Shown here: positions 22,701 through 32,514 of the stretch, in pieces
Numbering within the stretch: position 1 is the stretch's first letter
Layout: each line of letters starts with the position of its first letter
Origin: Saprospiraceae bacterium
Lineage (GTDB): Bacteria > Bacteroidota > Bacteroidia > Chitinophagales > Saprospiraceae
NCBI GenBank assembly: GCA_020436935.1
Contig: JAGQWX010000026.1
Coordinates: 1-64,000 of the forward strand
Direction: 5' to 3'
DNA: 64,000 bases
Notes under the pieces: generated by a model
What the model was told of the DNA's origin: nothing
The model's database searches: none
What the model saw: only the letters and a program-made list of their open reading frames with translations
Program-made: the position numbers and the translations under genes

Positions 22701-23966
22701 CTATTCGCCAATAACAATTGCAAGGCATCTCATTCTTTCACAGTTCCAAAGGCTTATGATCCCTGCAGCATGCAGATGATCACAGCCGTATGTCAAAGAT
22801 CTGACGGGCTGGCTTTAAATGCAGATTATGCATTGGGAACAACAAACCTTACGTGCATTGCTACTTCAACAAGTGGCTTAAAGGACACCTGCTTTGTAGA
22901 AGTAAGTGTAAAGGATACGACAAGACCTGCATGCGAACCAAAAGCCATAGAACTTGCCTTGTCTCCCCAAGGAACTGCCACCATTTCAACCAATGCCATC
23001 ATTCCATTTTTTACGGACAACTGCAGTGATTTCAATGTGTCTCTCAGCAAGTCCAGCTTCAATTGCCAGGACCTTGGGCGAACTGGCATAATTGCCACAG
23101 CAAGAGACGCAGCAGGCAATGTAACGACGTGTCCTATAGAAATTACAGTTGTTGATAAAATCGCGCCTTCTTGCATCGCACAAAACATAAGTTTAAAAGC
23201 TGAGGATGGTAAAGGGGCATTGGTAAGTTATGATTACACCGCATCTGACAATTGTGGTGTCCCAACAGTGAGTTTTTCCATTACTGATAAACAATATTTA
23301 GAATGCGGTGAATACAATGTTGTGATGACTGTAAGAGACGGATCCGGAAATACTTCCCAATGCGAATTTACAGTGACTGTAGATGGTTGCGAAGGGTGTT
23401 GTAAATCCAGGGAGGATTTTATGGCATTGACGGATCAGGGCTTTGGAATTCAATCAAATTTTGACAGGGAAGGCAATTGTGTAGCTCAAATTTTCCCTCC
23501 GGCCCTTACAGCTTGTCAGTTTGTGAGTAAGCTTGAATGGGGCGATGGTACGGTGACCAATGGTGTGTTTCCTGCAAGCCTGGAATTCACCCATGAGTAT
23601 ATTGACATTGGCATTTATGAGGTCTGCGTCACCATGCAGGAATCAGATAATGCTTCTTGTTTTCAGAACAAGGTGTGCCAGTGGTACCAGGTGAAAAATG
23701 ATTGTAGCATCATCACCAAGAGTTTTGATGAAACTCTTCAACAATTTGATTTATATCCCAACCCTACCTCTGGGCTCTTGGCCATGAGAAATAACAGTGT
23801 GATTGCATTGACTTTGATATATGACATCAATGGTCAATTACTCAAAACCATCAACGATTCCAAAGTAATTGATGTAAGCGATTTGCCTGCAGGCCTCTAT
23901 CTGGTTCGATATGGAAATACAACATCAATGCGGGTCCAACGCATCATAAAAATGGATGGGCTATGA
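19734..23966 (+). CDS. Large T9SS-exported surface protein with HYR domains
   Basis: The 1410-residue protein starts at a TTG (19734), 3 bases after the previous stop. This gives a signal peptide (about 1-26, ending KMEAQ). Residues about 30-930 look like repeated beta-propeller or Kelch-like sequence. Three HYR-type modules follow (about 975-1218; DPEAPVFETCPEEVQLFA, VKDTTRPACEPKAIELAL, VVDKIAPSCIAQNISLKA). Next is a PKD-like module (WGDGTVTNG...FTHEYIDIGIYEVCVTM). The tail is a type A T9SS sorting domain (FDLYPNPTSG, LKTI, DVSDLPAGLYLVRYG). It should be exported by the type IX system and held on the surface. Cysteines are frequent. It overlaps the next gene by 4 bases. Confidence 0.92.
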   Translation: MRREFKHIISFICGIGILWAQKMEAQCGTFNTFSCSIIQQATERPIAVLSSIKDSNGDIISIGTENILNTNALFFTKTSGTGAIKLSQTIKLSTNVIGQNFELKQDSFKTSVFLIQFEKNYLLALPVKRSNAPTHEDVMVISLNMLGEMESSFLLSDNINANARQEVFVKDFQLLNNIPTLLIYDVLEDQTSLMTYDGLSKSFIRKQIISGFHGAKIIASPAFYNEKQQYSVVGFNPEGTIKILPLDANFQSISYGVVEVNQQFVSGKNYSINDAIYLNGTIIVAGNLEDRLHQGILTSINNGSNQQKDYSKSISFGSILGLSTSFYINNIFVEGADLIVFGNAEVLPGRQRQGVVAKMPLVGGNFNSVASLKEKVGSPSNVILSASKISGGYLLSGYGHKSSSETGLDHAYLGQMANDLSFNGNSCKYTGELLLSQTLSLTYAGNEENLSHKPMPASPAQISVANTSFVQEFCYRACDVDPSTVDGINAVLCGNDADNYLVKFIENSDGLYVLSNQFLKDTSSIILRKYDAAYNQVWAVNFPKNTSASDFIVQNKQIFIVGLTLPFNPSNSSILAKFTDLGSQYQSDFFKIVQLSNNREGLRGINFDAKTGNYIISGHEGFDSGDDIRLISVDNNGNILKQKEQNYQDDQMWSGLVKDWDGNFLYFGENPANDVWGVIVKIDSELNSLGYYAYPALMYIRDIAINPVSKRRVLASNKHITLVNENFSPLHHFVINESVSNRWVRGPIFDGTGKEYYYVFSSARQDAKSISIVSRFELVNDRLIHHWSKKFADGDAVGQMGLGQFRGVDDFLYLESRKDTLIGNGKVDILMTDFKKNLCKFQEVPITMNSSQIGVNTLVINDTQIALPTFTNASVTQGNLWNCKAYDACAIPDSCQISIEFTSDCESIHLNGIGKNFQSVSNVTYQWKGMNFDFQSNLAKPSLAIKDLPKQIIICLEASDGKCTASVCDTIVLKDPEAPVFETCPEEVQLFANNNCKASHSFTVPKAYDPCSMQMITAVCQRSDGLALNADYALGTTNLTCIATSTSGLKDTCFVEVSVKDTTRPACEPKAIELALSPQGTATISTNAIIPFFTDNCSDFNVSLSKSSFNCQDLGRTGIIATARDAAGNVTTCPIEITVVDKIAPSCIAQNISLKAEDGKGALVSYDYTASDNCGVPTVSFSITDKQYLECGEYNVVMTVRDGSGNTSQCEFTVTVDGCEGCCKSREDFMALTDQGFGIQSNFDREGNCVAQIFPPALTACQFVSKLEWGDGTVTNGVFPASLEFTHEYIDIGIYEVCVTMQESDNASCFQNKVCQWYQVKNDCSIITKSFDETLQQFDLYPNPTSGLLAMRNNSVIALTLIYDINGQLLKTINDSKVIDVSDLPAGLYLVRYGNTTSMRVQRIIKMDGL

Positions 23967-25198
23967 GAAAAATCTCTTTAATATTGCTCATGCTGCTGAC
24001 GTACTGCGTCAGATCCCAGGACATCATCATCCAGCCACCCATCATTACCCCTTTTGAATGTACAGAGTTTTATAAGCTGTATACAGGAGTAATAACAAAC
24101 TTCAGTTCAACGACCTTTGAGACCAGGATGGTGGTAGAAGTAGACTACACCTCACCATCAGGCAATACTTTTCGCCTGGCAGATGGCATACTATCCTCGA
24201 GCCAATCAACTTTTTTTTCTCCAGGAGTAACCATGATTGACAATGGTACTTATGAGCGTCTTTTTCCTACAAGGAATATCACTTTTTATGATAGAGAGAT
24301 GGAGGCCCTTATCCGGAGAACACAGTGTTTACCACCGGGACAATACGATGTATGTCTTTCTCTTATTGATGTAAACGAGCCATTGGGTAGTTCTAAATTC
24401 CTGACCCAAACGTGCTATACCCGTGAAAAACAAATGCTCACTTCCCTGCTACTCGTTTCTCCCTTTGAAAATGAAGAAATAAAAACGGACATGCCTTTGT
24501 TTACCTGGACACCCATCACACCTTTTAACCCCCGGGCAGTTTACAGAATTCAAATGGTTGAAATATTGGCCAATCAAACCCCATTTGAAGCATTTAGAGC
24601 CAATCCCATTTTTTTTGAGCAAACAGGTTTGGCGTCAAATATTTTTCAATATCCGGTTGCTGCCAGAACGATGTTGCCATGTACCAAATATGCCTGGAGA
24701 GTGACTTATGAATTGGCTGGAGGTTTTGGTGGCACGGCATTCAAGAAAGCCCCTGACTTTTTGCAGGAGAGTGAGATTTGGGAGTTTAGCAGGCCTTGCG
24801 AGGAAGAGGAGGAGGAAGTGGAGAAAATAATTCCAGGGTCCTCATTTGATGTCTACCACGATGTAAAAATATATGCTCCTAATGCAGTTATTCTCGTCAA
24901 TGACTACATGTTGCGATTATTGATTGATAACAGTTATGAAACTAAAGAAGAATTCACCTATCAAATAATCAACAAGTTTGGCGGTATTAGCAACCACGAT
25001 TGTTGTTGGACTTGTTGCGATGAACTAGAGGGGGCCGCGAACAAGCCAATTGCAAAAAGTCAAATAAAGTTAAAACAAGGAACTCAAAAACTCAGGATAG
25101 ATTTGGAAGAACTCGGATTAATTGCCAATGAAATGTATTCAATCCGATTAAATGTGGGAAAGGAGTCAAAGGAAATAAAATTCAAGATAGTACAATGA
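23963..25198 (+). CDS. Secreted protein of unknown function with Ig-like modules
   Basis: The 411-residue protein has a signal peptide (1-18) and starts inside the previous stop codon (ATGA overlap). The N-terminal part (IIIQPPIITPFECTEFYKLYTGVITN, then LPPGQYDVCLSLIDVN) looks like one Ig-like module. A second begins SPFENEEIKTDMPLFTWTPI and has the W-rich features of fibronectin-type modules (CTKYAWRVTYEL). An acidic linker EEEEEVEKI and a Cys-rich CCWTCC segment follow. The N-terminal module resembles that of the 831-residue barrel protein at 50001-52496, though only weakly. I do not recognise a family; an adaptor role beside the giant proteins is inference. Confidence 0.8.
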   Translation: MRKISLILLMLLTYCVRSQDIIIQPPIITPFECTEFYKLYTGVITNFSSTTFETRMVVEVDYTSPSGNTFRLADGILSSSQSTFFSPGVTMIDNGTYERLFPTRNITFYDREMEALIRRTQCLPPGQYDVCLSLIDVNEPLGSSKFLTQTCYTREKQMLTSLLLVSPFENEEIKTDMPLFTWTPITPFNPRAVYRIQMVEILANQTPFEAFRANPIFFEQTGLASNIFQYPVAARTMLPCTKYAWRVTYELAGGFGGTAFKKAPDFLQESEIWEFSRPCEEEEEEVEKIIPGSSFDVYHDVKIYAPNAVILVNDYMLRLLIDNSYETKEEFTYQIINKFGGISNHDCCWTCCDELEGAANKPIAKSQIKLKQGTQKLRIDLEELGLIANEMYSIRLNVGKESKEIKFKIVQ

Positions 25199-25749
25199 TG
25201 AATTATATAAGATTCAATTTTATGCTCCTTTGTCTTGTTGCCATTAGCTCTTGTACTAATGATAAAAACGCTTATATCAATTACTTCAGCGACCCGAATA
25301 ACGGATTGTCTAAAAGTCACACTTCAGCAAACTGGGTATATAAGCTGCAATACCGCACACCAGAATATATGGCACTTATAGAAATGGAAGGCGAGAATCT
25401 GGATGCTACTACAATATTAGACAATTATAATGGAATGGATTATTTCTTGTTAACAATCAAAAGTAATGCACAGCATTCAAATAAATTAAATACCAGAGTT
25501 GCAGAAAAATTAAGCTTTTCTTATAAAAACGATATTCAAAAAATCGTTGCTCAAAATTCTATACATCCTGAATTATATCACTTTGAAAATGGACTAAGTG
25601 CTTTTGGAGAATATAGATGTCTCTTTGGTTTTATTAAACAAAATGAAGTTGCACAAAAGCTCATACTTAGAGAAATTGATACTGATAAAGAAATAGAATT
25701 TAATTTTTCTGAAGAAGATATTTCCGCCATTCCAAACATGAGTTTATGA
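25195..25749 (+). CDS. Lipoprotein of unknown function in the RHS operon
   Basis: The 184-residue product has a lipoprotein signal with lipobox AISSC (Cys20). The mature protein starts TNDKNAYINYFSDPNNGLSKSHTSANWVYKLQYRTPEYMALIE, a pattern of small Bacteroidota lipoproteins found beside giant RHS-linked proteins. I cannot give it a named family. It overlaps both neighbours by 4 bases, strong evidence that it is translated with them. Confidence 0.82.
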   Translation: MMNYIRFNFMLLCLVAISSCTNDKNAYINYFSDPNNGLSKSHTSANWVYKLQYRTPEYMALIEMEGENLDATTILDNYNGMDYFLLTIKSNAQHSNKLNTRVAEKLSFSYKNDIQKIVAQNSIHPELYHFENGLSAFGEYRCLFGFIKQNEVAQKLILREIDTDKEIEFNFSEEDISAIPNMSL

Positions 25750-28700
25750 TTAAGAATACCTGCATATTAAAATGCTTCTCGTGGTTTTTCATCTTCTTGA
25801 TGATGGTCTCCATTTTACCACAGCAAGGCTTGGCTCTGACGGGTGGTCCTTCTCAACCTGAAGTTCAGTCCTTTTCACCAATTGGAGTTTCTGACATGGT
25901 TGACCCAGCTACGGGGGATTTTTCATACAACATTCCACTCCTGGAAGTGGGTGGATACCCCATCAATTTGTCTTACAATGCAGGCATCACCATGGATCAG
26001 GAAGCAAGCATGGTTGGATTAGGCTGGAATATAAATCCGGGTGTAATCAATAGATCCGTCAATGTAATTCCCGATGATTTTAGAGGGGATATTAGAGAAG
26101 AAGCAGATAGTATTTACTCTGAATTTAACATCAGACCTAATTGGACCTTTGGCTTGAATCCTGGATATGATATTGAGCTATTTGGGGCTAAAACAAAGAA
26201 ATTATTAGAAAAATATGGGGTAAAAGCAGGCTTAGGTCTTACAAGAAGTATGTTTTATAATAATTACAATGGTTTTGGATCTTCTTTTGGAATTAACCCA
26301 AGTATAAGCATTGGGAAAGAACTCAAAGATGGACTTACAGGCAACTTAGGCTTGAGTGCAAATATTGGTATGAATTCTGAATCAGGAAACTCCTTTGACG
26401 CCAATTATTCATTTTCGTTAAAAGCAGATTTTATTGCCAACAAAAAGAGATATGAGAAAGCATCTGCTGATTTCGAAGCTGCAAAGGAGGAGTTTCAGCT
26501 AAGTGAATTGATTAATGCAGCCAATAAAATGCATAAACTAACAAGAAACGCGTCCTATAGTAATGGTGGAAGTTTAATCCCTCAATCTAGTTTTTTTACA
26601 CCTACTATCAGGTTCCCAATGAAAAACCAAGGTTATTCTGCAAGTTTTAAAATTGTAAGCGAAGTTATGGGTCTAGCGCCAGGCCTAAGTTTTTCAGGAT
26701 ACTTCAGTAAACAATCTTTAAAAACAAATACCAAGTCAACGCCTGCATATGGCACGCTTTTCTCTCACTTAGCCAATAGAAACAAGGACGCCATTCATGA
26801 TTTTTCAAGAGAAAAAGATGTTCCATTTTCTAAAGATGTTGTTAGCCTTGCTTTGACCAAGATGGGCAGAGACATTTTTTCTGTCTCCGGGCAGGGAATT
26901 GGTGGTACTTATAACCTTAAAAGGGGAGACGTTGGCTTGATCTATGACAATGAGTTTAATAATACTTCATATGGTGGATCAGTAGGTTTTGAAGTAGGTG
27001 GTGGTAATCTAATTAAATTAGGCGGTGATTTCCACAGCAATTATGGCAATACCACAACCGGGCAATGGTCAGATGATCAAACTGTATTCGACCGTTTAGA
27101 TTTTCAAAAAAACACAAACAGTCCAGATCCAAATTATGAACCCGCCTACTTCAAAGCCATTGGTGACAATTCAGTATCAAAACTTAACGAAAGGGTGTGG
27201 GAGGATATCTCTAAAAAATCGGATGTGCGAGTAAGGCTCGATAATGAGCCCAATGTTTCAACCATCCCGGAATATTCTAATGGGCAATCCATTGGGAATG
27301 AAATCAAAAGAGACAAAAGAGAAAAAAGAAATGAATCCATAAGTTATCTAAATGCAACAGAAGCAACAGCTGTTGGGCTCGAAAAAGGTATACGAAATTA
27401 TAAGATGGATATCCAAATGAAGCCCTTAAATGATTATACTATTATCCCTCGAACAGAAAACTATAGAAAAGAGCATCATATTAGCGAAATTACAGCACTT
27501 CGCCCAGATGGATTGAGATATGTCTATGGAATCCCGGCATACAACATCACTCAGGTAGATGTATCTTTTAATGTGGGTGAAAACACGGTAGATTGTAACA
27601 AAGGTACTGTCATTTATAATGCGAGTGATGCGTCCAAGGCAAATTCTAAAGGGTTTGACCATTTCTACAATAAAACCACAACACCAGCTTACGCACATTC
27701 TTATTTGTTGACGTCAATTCTGTCCGACGATTATTCTGACCTCACAAATGATGGTCCTACACCTGACGATCTAGGTTCTTACACTAAAATCAATTATCAT
27801 CAAGCGGCAGCTAATTATAGATGGAGGCTACCTTATCAAGATGCCAATCATACAGAAGGATTATTGAGCATTGATGCTGATGATAAAGGTAGCTACATGT
27901 ATGGCGAGAAAGAATATTGGATTCTGCACTCCATAGAAAGTAAGACACAGATTGCTTTTTTCTATTACAATTCAAAAGGAAGGAGAGATGCTCACGGTGT
28001 TGCCAATAGCTTTGGAGGCAAAGATGATAACCAAAATATGCAACAACTAGAAAGGATCGTCTTGTATTCCAGACCTGATTATTTTCAAAATGGAAATAAT
28101 GCAGTTCCGCTCAAGGTAGCACACTTCGAATTTGACTATTCTCTATGTCAAAATGTACCTACAAATGATGGACTGCAAGTTGATTTAGGCTCTTCAGTCA
28201 CTGCCAATCAAGGTGGAAAATTAACTTTAAAAAGAGTATGGTTTACTTATGGCAAATCCATAAAAGGAATGCTTTCCCCATATAAGTTTACTTACTCTGA
28301 TACAAATCCTTCCTATAATGTCAAAGCATATAATCGATGGAGTACTTACAGTCCCATTGATGTTTCACACCATGATAATGCATTGAATGGCTGTTCTGCT
28401 ACCTCTGATGTTTCAATTATTGATTTTCCGTACATACCTCAGCTTTCTGTTGACCATCCTGATGCAAAAATTAATATAGATAAATATGTATCGGCTTGGA
28501 GTTTGACTGACATTAAGCTTCCCTCAGGGGCGAATATTCATGTAGATTATGAAGCAGATGACTATGCCTATGTACAAGATAAAGAAGCCATGCAGATGGT
28601 AGAGATTGAAGGTACCAGTATTTCTTCAGATAGAGTTAATGGAAATTTTACTGATAGAATTCCAATTTATCAAAACTATTCAAGCAATGTCGTTAACGGG

Positions 28701-31700
28701 AAAATACCACTTTATGGAAACGACGCAGGTAATGGTAAAAGACCACAAAATTATATTTATTTCAAACTTTCCAATCCTATTGATGGTAGCACCAGCTTAA
28801 GTGATGCCAATAAAATAGTACAAAAAAAATATCTTAAGGATATCAGCTATAATGGAAACTTGTATTTTAAAGTACTCGCAGAAATAAAGGATAAAGAAGG
28901 TAAATGGGAATACGTCACCGGTTATTACGACCTCAACGATACAAATCCATACGGTGCTGTAAAATCGGGAACAGGTGATTATACCCACGGATACATACAA
29001 CTTAAAACCACCTGTACCAAAGATAGAGAAGCCGGTGGCAACAACTGTAGTGGTATTGGGATCAATGAAGCCAATCCTATTTCAAAAGCTATTTGGCAGT
29101 TTATAAGATTAAACATGCCAAAAGAAGTACATGGAGATACAGATGACATAGGCGAGGAATTCGATGAAGACGCTGTACTTTCTGTTTTCCAGGGAATGGC
29201 ACAAATGTTTGAAAGTGTTTTGGCATTTGCACATGGTGGGTACAACAACGAATTACGTAACAGGGACTTCGGAAAACACATTTTCAAAGGGAAATCTTGG
29301 ATACGATTGTACAATCCTCAACAATCCAAGCTAGGCGGTACGCATAGGGTCAAAAAAATTACCATCAATGACAATTGGAAGCAAATGTCTCAATCTACTG
29401 CTGAAAATTCAGAGTATGGGCAGGTATACGAGTACACCACTTCAAATGCAACAGGAGAGTCCATAAGCTCAGGTGTAGCTGCATACGAGCCATTGATAGG
29501 AGGAGATGAAATTTCATTGAGATTACCAGATGAGTACGCCACAGAAAATAGATTGGCACCCGATGATGAACACTATCTTGAACATCCATACGGTGAAAGC
29601 TTCTACCCTGGGCCAACCATCATTTACAGTAAAGTGATAACTAAAAACATCGCTCATGCTAATGTGTCAAAACATGCTACTGGATACACAGTCAATGAAT
29701 TTTTTACAGCTAAGGATTTTCCAATAAAAACCAGGACAACAAATTTACAACAAAGAAGAAAAAAAGGGAGCCCTATCCTCAAACTTCTTAAAGTAAAGTC
29801 AAAGGACAATCTCACTCTGTCCCAAGGGTATGTCATTGAACTCAATGACATGCACGGCAAACCAAAATCTACCAAAGTCTATGACCAGTGGGATAATATT
29901 GTTAGTGGCGTTGAATATGAATATCAAACAGAACCATCAAGCAATCGATTAGGCAGCCTTCCTATACTAGACAATAAAGTGAAGGTCATCAATAAAAATG
30001 GTACAGTAGAAGAGGCATATTTAGGCTTGGACTACGAAATGGTTGCGGATCATCGTGAGTCAAAAACTAAGCATTCAGGCGGCGGAGTTGATTTAAATAA
30101 CGACAACTTCTTGCTCGGGCTTCTTCCTATTCCTTCTTTTATTCCGTACATGATGTGGAGTGTCGAAGAAGTGATGTATCGATCAGTTACTTTGACCAAA
30201 GTCATCCGCAGGTCGGGAATTTTGAAAAAAACTACAGCTTTTGATTTAGGTTCATCAGTAGCAACCAATAACCTTTATTATGATGCTGAAACCGGTAATC
30301 CTTTGGTCACTCAGACTTTTAATGAATTTGAGGATCCTATTTACAATTTCAATTATCCAGCACATTGGGCCTACGAGGGTATGGAACAAGCCTACCAAAA
30401 TATTGGCATGGAATTTATCTTTAACAATGGCCCATCTACTGGAACTTATATAGTAAACAATACAGAATTTGACAAAATTACACCGGGGGATGAATTGCTC
30501 ATTGGTGGTACAAATAAAGCTTGGGTCCTAAGTAAAGACAATGGTGGATTTATTTACATGATCAATAGTGAAGGTCAAGCCTACAACGTAATTGGATCTG
30601 ATATGAAAGCTAAAATAGTGCGATCTGGCCATCGGAATATGGCAAGTGCTTCTATCGGTTCTGTTACTTCTCTTGATAATCCTGTAGATAATCTTTTGCT
30701 TGACATTGATGAACTGGATAATATTATCAATGCATCAGCCATAAAATATGATGATAAGAGATTGATTCACTGCTCTGATGATGTTGTTGTCAGTAACTCT
30801 TGCAATGGTTGTAATCCTATATGTGAAAACGGAGATTGTAATAATTTAATACTCAAGTCTTTTTTAGAAGAACAATACAATACAATATTATTTTCAAGAG
30901 CATTCAATCCAAGAAATGGAGGATTTACTAAGGAAATACCATTGGAAAGCCAGAGTGCAGAAAAATTTGTAGATTTATGGAATCCAGAGTGTGGAGGTCA
31001 ATCATATGTAAAATATGTGACCGATCCGCAGGGCAATTTAATTGTAACATTAAGTAGAGGAGAATGCAGATGCCAGATTAAATTAAATTATAGAGATGCA
31101 TTAGCACGTAAATTGACCTCTGAACAATTTGGTCAATTTGAAGCAGATCTTTTACAGTTAAATAGAATTTGGTTCAAAGGAATTCAATTTGAGGGCCCTA
31201 TTTCACCATTAGACTGTTCATCGAATGCTGGAGAGGCTGATGTTAGCATCCTCATCGCCAGTGAAAATGGTGGTTTTAATCCGATATATGCTCAAGTCAT
31301 TAATACCAATAGTTATAATCAAACTTCAATATCAGTCAGCAAAGTAAAAGTTGAAACCAATTGCTTTAAATTATTTAATTGTGTCGAAAATCCAACCATT
31401 CAATGCAATACCAACATCGGCCAAAATATCAACCCATTTGTCCAAAATCTCATTGGCAATTACAAACCAAATAAATCCTATACCTACCTCACTAAAAGAA
31501 AGAAGTCTAATAACCCAGCTAGTGATATCGTAAATATCCAAAAAGATGGAACGTATACAAGTTTCTCACCATTCTGGAACTTCAATGGAAATAATATTGA
31601 ACCTCGATGGCAATCGAATGATACAAGCTGGACTTGGACTTCTGAAATTACCAAGGTGAATAGGAATGGAAATGAAGTCGAAAGCAGAGATCCGCTCAAT

Positions 31701-32513
31701 CGTTACTCAGCAGAATTATTGGGTTACCATGATCAAATGGTTACTGCCGTAGCTGCCAATGCACGATATCAACAGATTGCCTTTGAAGGCTTTGAAGATA
31801 TTTTTTACAATGCTGCCTTGCAAGAGGAAGATCCGTGCATCAATCCCAAACATTTCGACTTAGAAGCTGATAAATCCTGGATTGAACATTCTCACTATCC
31901 AGCTCATACCGGTAAGTATTCCCTTTATTTAAAACAAGGTAGCGAAGTTGTTAAATCATTTAAGTTAGACAATTGCATCGCAGAAGCTTCATCAAAAAAC
32001 TATAATCCAAACTTCTCAACCACAGCAGTGAAATGCGAAAACTGCCTTGGTACATTCCAGCCGCTACCGGGCAAATATGTGATCAGTGCATGGATAACCC
32101 GCGGGCTTAATCCTGCACCTTATGAAGCTACAAACGACTATATTATAGTTTCAAGTGGCCCTAGTATTTTAAGATTAAAACCAGAAGGTCAAATTATTGA
32201 GGGGTGGCAAAGAGTATTTGGAACCTTTGAAATCCCTGTGAACGCCAACGAATTGAACATAAAAATTCAGAACCACGGTTCTCAGCATATTGGCGTTGAT
32301 GACATTAGAATTCACCCCTTCGATGCTTCTTTTAAATCATATGTCTACGATGAACACTCACTGCGGTTTACATACGAATTGGATGAAAATAATTATTTCA
32401 CAAAATATGAATATGATATTTCCGGCAATTTAGAGCGAGTCAAAAAAGAGACAGAAAGAGGCGTCATGATGATACAAGAAAGTCGATTTGGCCAACACAA
32501 AACCAATAATTAA
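25746..32513 (+). CDS. Giant secreted RHS-associated protein (2255 aa)
   Basis: This 2255-residue protein has a long signal peptide (about 1-31). Its N-terminal module, QPEVQSFSPIGVSDMVDPATGDFSYNIPLLEVGGYPINLSYNAGI then ASMVGLGWNINPGVINRSV, is characteristic of giant Bacteroidota proteins encoded next to RHS proteins. It recalls the SpvB-like start of TcB-type cocoon proteins. The middle is beta-rich and unassigned. A jelly-roll-like module lies near 2130-2210, and the C-terminus has a YD-type repeat (FTYELDENNYFTKYEYDISGNLERV). There is no T9SS tail. Stretches near 26.0-27.2 and 30.7-31.4 kb are more AT-rich. It starts within the stop of the lipoprotein gene and is followed after 1 base by the next gene. 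Confidence 0.88.
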   Translation: MIKNTCILKCFSWFFIFLMMVSILPQQGLALTGGPSQPEVQSFSPIGVSDMVDPATGDFSYNIPLLEVGGYPINLSYNAGITMDQEASMVGLGWNINPGVINRSVNVIPDDFRGDIREEADSIYSEFNIRPNWTFGLNPGYDIELFGAKTKKLLEKYGVKAGLGLTRSMFYNNYNGFGSSFGINPSISIGKELKDGLTGNLGLSANIGMNSESGNSFDANYSFSLKADFIANKKRYEKASADFEAAKEEFQLSELINAANKMHKLTRNASYSNGGSLIPQSSFFTPTIRFPMKNQGYSASFKIVSEVMGLAPGLSFSGYFSKQSLKTNTKSTPAYGTLFSHLANRNKDAIHDFSREKDVPFSKDVVSLALTKMGRDIFSVSGQGIGGTYNLKRGDVGLIYDNEFNNTSYGGSVGFEVGGGNLIKLGGDFHSNYGNTTTGQWSDDQTVFDRLDFQKNTNSPDPNYEPAYFKAIGDNSVSKLNERVWEDISKKSDVRVRLDNEPNVSTIPEYSNGQSIGNEIKRDKREKRNESISYLNATEATAVGLEKGIRNYKMDIQMKPLNDYTIIPRTENYRKEHHISEITALRPDGLRYVYGIPAYNITQVDVSFNVGENTVDCNKGTVIYNASDASKANSKGFDHFYNKTTTPAYAHSYLLTSILSDDYSDLTNDGPTPDDLGSYTKINYHQAAANYRWRLPYQDANHTEGLLSIDADDKGSYMYGEKEYWILHSIESKTQIAFFYYNSKGRRDAHGVANSFGGKDDNQNMQQLERIVLYSRPDYFQNGNNAVPLKVAHFEFDYSLCQNVPTNDGLQVDLGSSVTANQGGKLTLKRVWFTYGKSIKGMLSPYKFTYSDTNPSYNVKAYNRWSTYSPIDVSHHDNALNGCSATSDVSIIDFPYIPQLSVDHPDAKINIDKYVSAWSLTDIKLPSGANIHVDYEADDYAYVQDKEAMQMVEIEGTSISSDRVNGNFTDRIPIYQNYSSNVVNGKIPLYGNDAGNGKRPQNYIYFKLSNPIDGSTSLSDANKIVQKKYLKDISYNGNLYFKVLAEIKDKEGKWEYVTGYYDLNDTNPYGAVKSGTGDYTHGYIQLKTTCTKDREAGGNNCSGIGINEANPISKAIWQFIRLNMPKEVHGDTDDIGEEFDEDAVLSVFQGMAQMFESVLAFAHGGYNNELRNRDFGKHIFKGKSWIRLYNPQQSKLGGTHRVKKITINDNWKQMSQSTAENSEYGQVYEYTTSNATGESISSGVAAYEPLIGGDEISLRLPDEYATENRLAPDDEHYLEHPYGESFYPGPTIIYSKVITKNIAHANVSKHATGYTVNEFFTAKDFPIKTRTTNLQQRRKKGSPILKLLKVKSKDNLTLSQGYVIELNDMHGKPKSTKVYDQWDNIVSGVEYEYQTEPSSNRLGSLPILDNKVKVINKNGTVEEAYLGLDYEMVADHRESKTKHSGGGVDLNNDNFLLGLLPIPSFIPYMMWSVEEVMYRSVTLTKVIRRSGILKKTTAFDLGSSVATNNLYYDAETGNPLVTQTFNEFEDPIYNFNYPAHWAYEGMEQAYQNIGMEFIFNNGPSTGTYIVNNTEFDKITPGDELLIGGTNKAWVLSKDNGGFIYMINSEGQAYNVIGSDMKAKIVRSGHRNMASASIGSVTSLDNPVDNLLLDIDELDNIINASAIKYDDKRLIHCSDDVVVSNSCNGCNPICENGDCNNLILKSFLEEQYNTILFSRAFNPRNGGFTKEIPLESQSAEKFVDLWNPECGGQSYVKYVTDPQGNLIVTLSRGECRCQIKLNYRDALARKLTSEQFGQFEADLLQLNRIWFKGIQFEGPISPLDCSSNAGEADVSILIASENGGFNPIYAQVINTNSYNQTSISVSKVKVETNCFKLFNCVENPTIQCNTNIGQNINPFVQNLIGNYKPNKSYTYLTKRKKSNNPASDIVNIQKDGTYTSFSPFWNFNGNNIEPRWQSNDTSWTWTSEITKVNRNGNEVESRDPLNRYSAELLGYHDQMVTAVAANARYQQIAFEGFEDIFYNAALQEEDPCINPKHFDLEADKSWIEHSHYPAHTGKYSLYLKQGSEVVKSFKLDNCIAEASSKNYNPNFSTTAVKCENCLGTFQPLPGKYVISAWITRGLNPAPYEATNDYIIVSSGPSILRLKPEGQIIEGWQRVFGTFEIPVNANELNIKIQNHGSQHIGVDDIRIHPFDASFKSYVYDEHSLRFTYELDENNYFTKYEYDISGNLERVKKETERGVMMIQESRFGQHKTNN

Positions 32514-32514
32514 T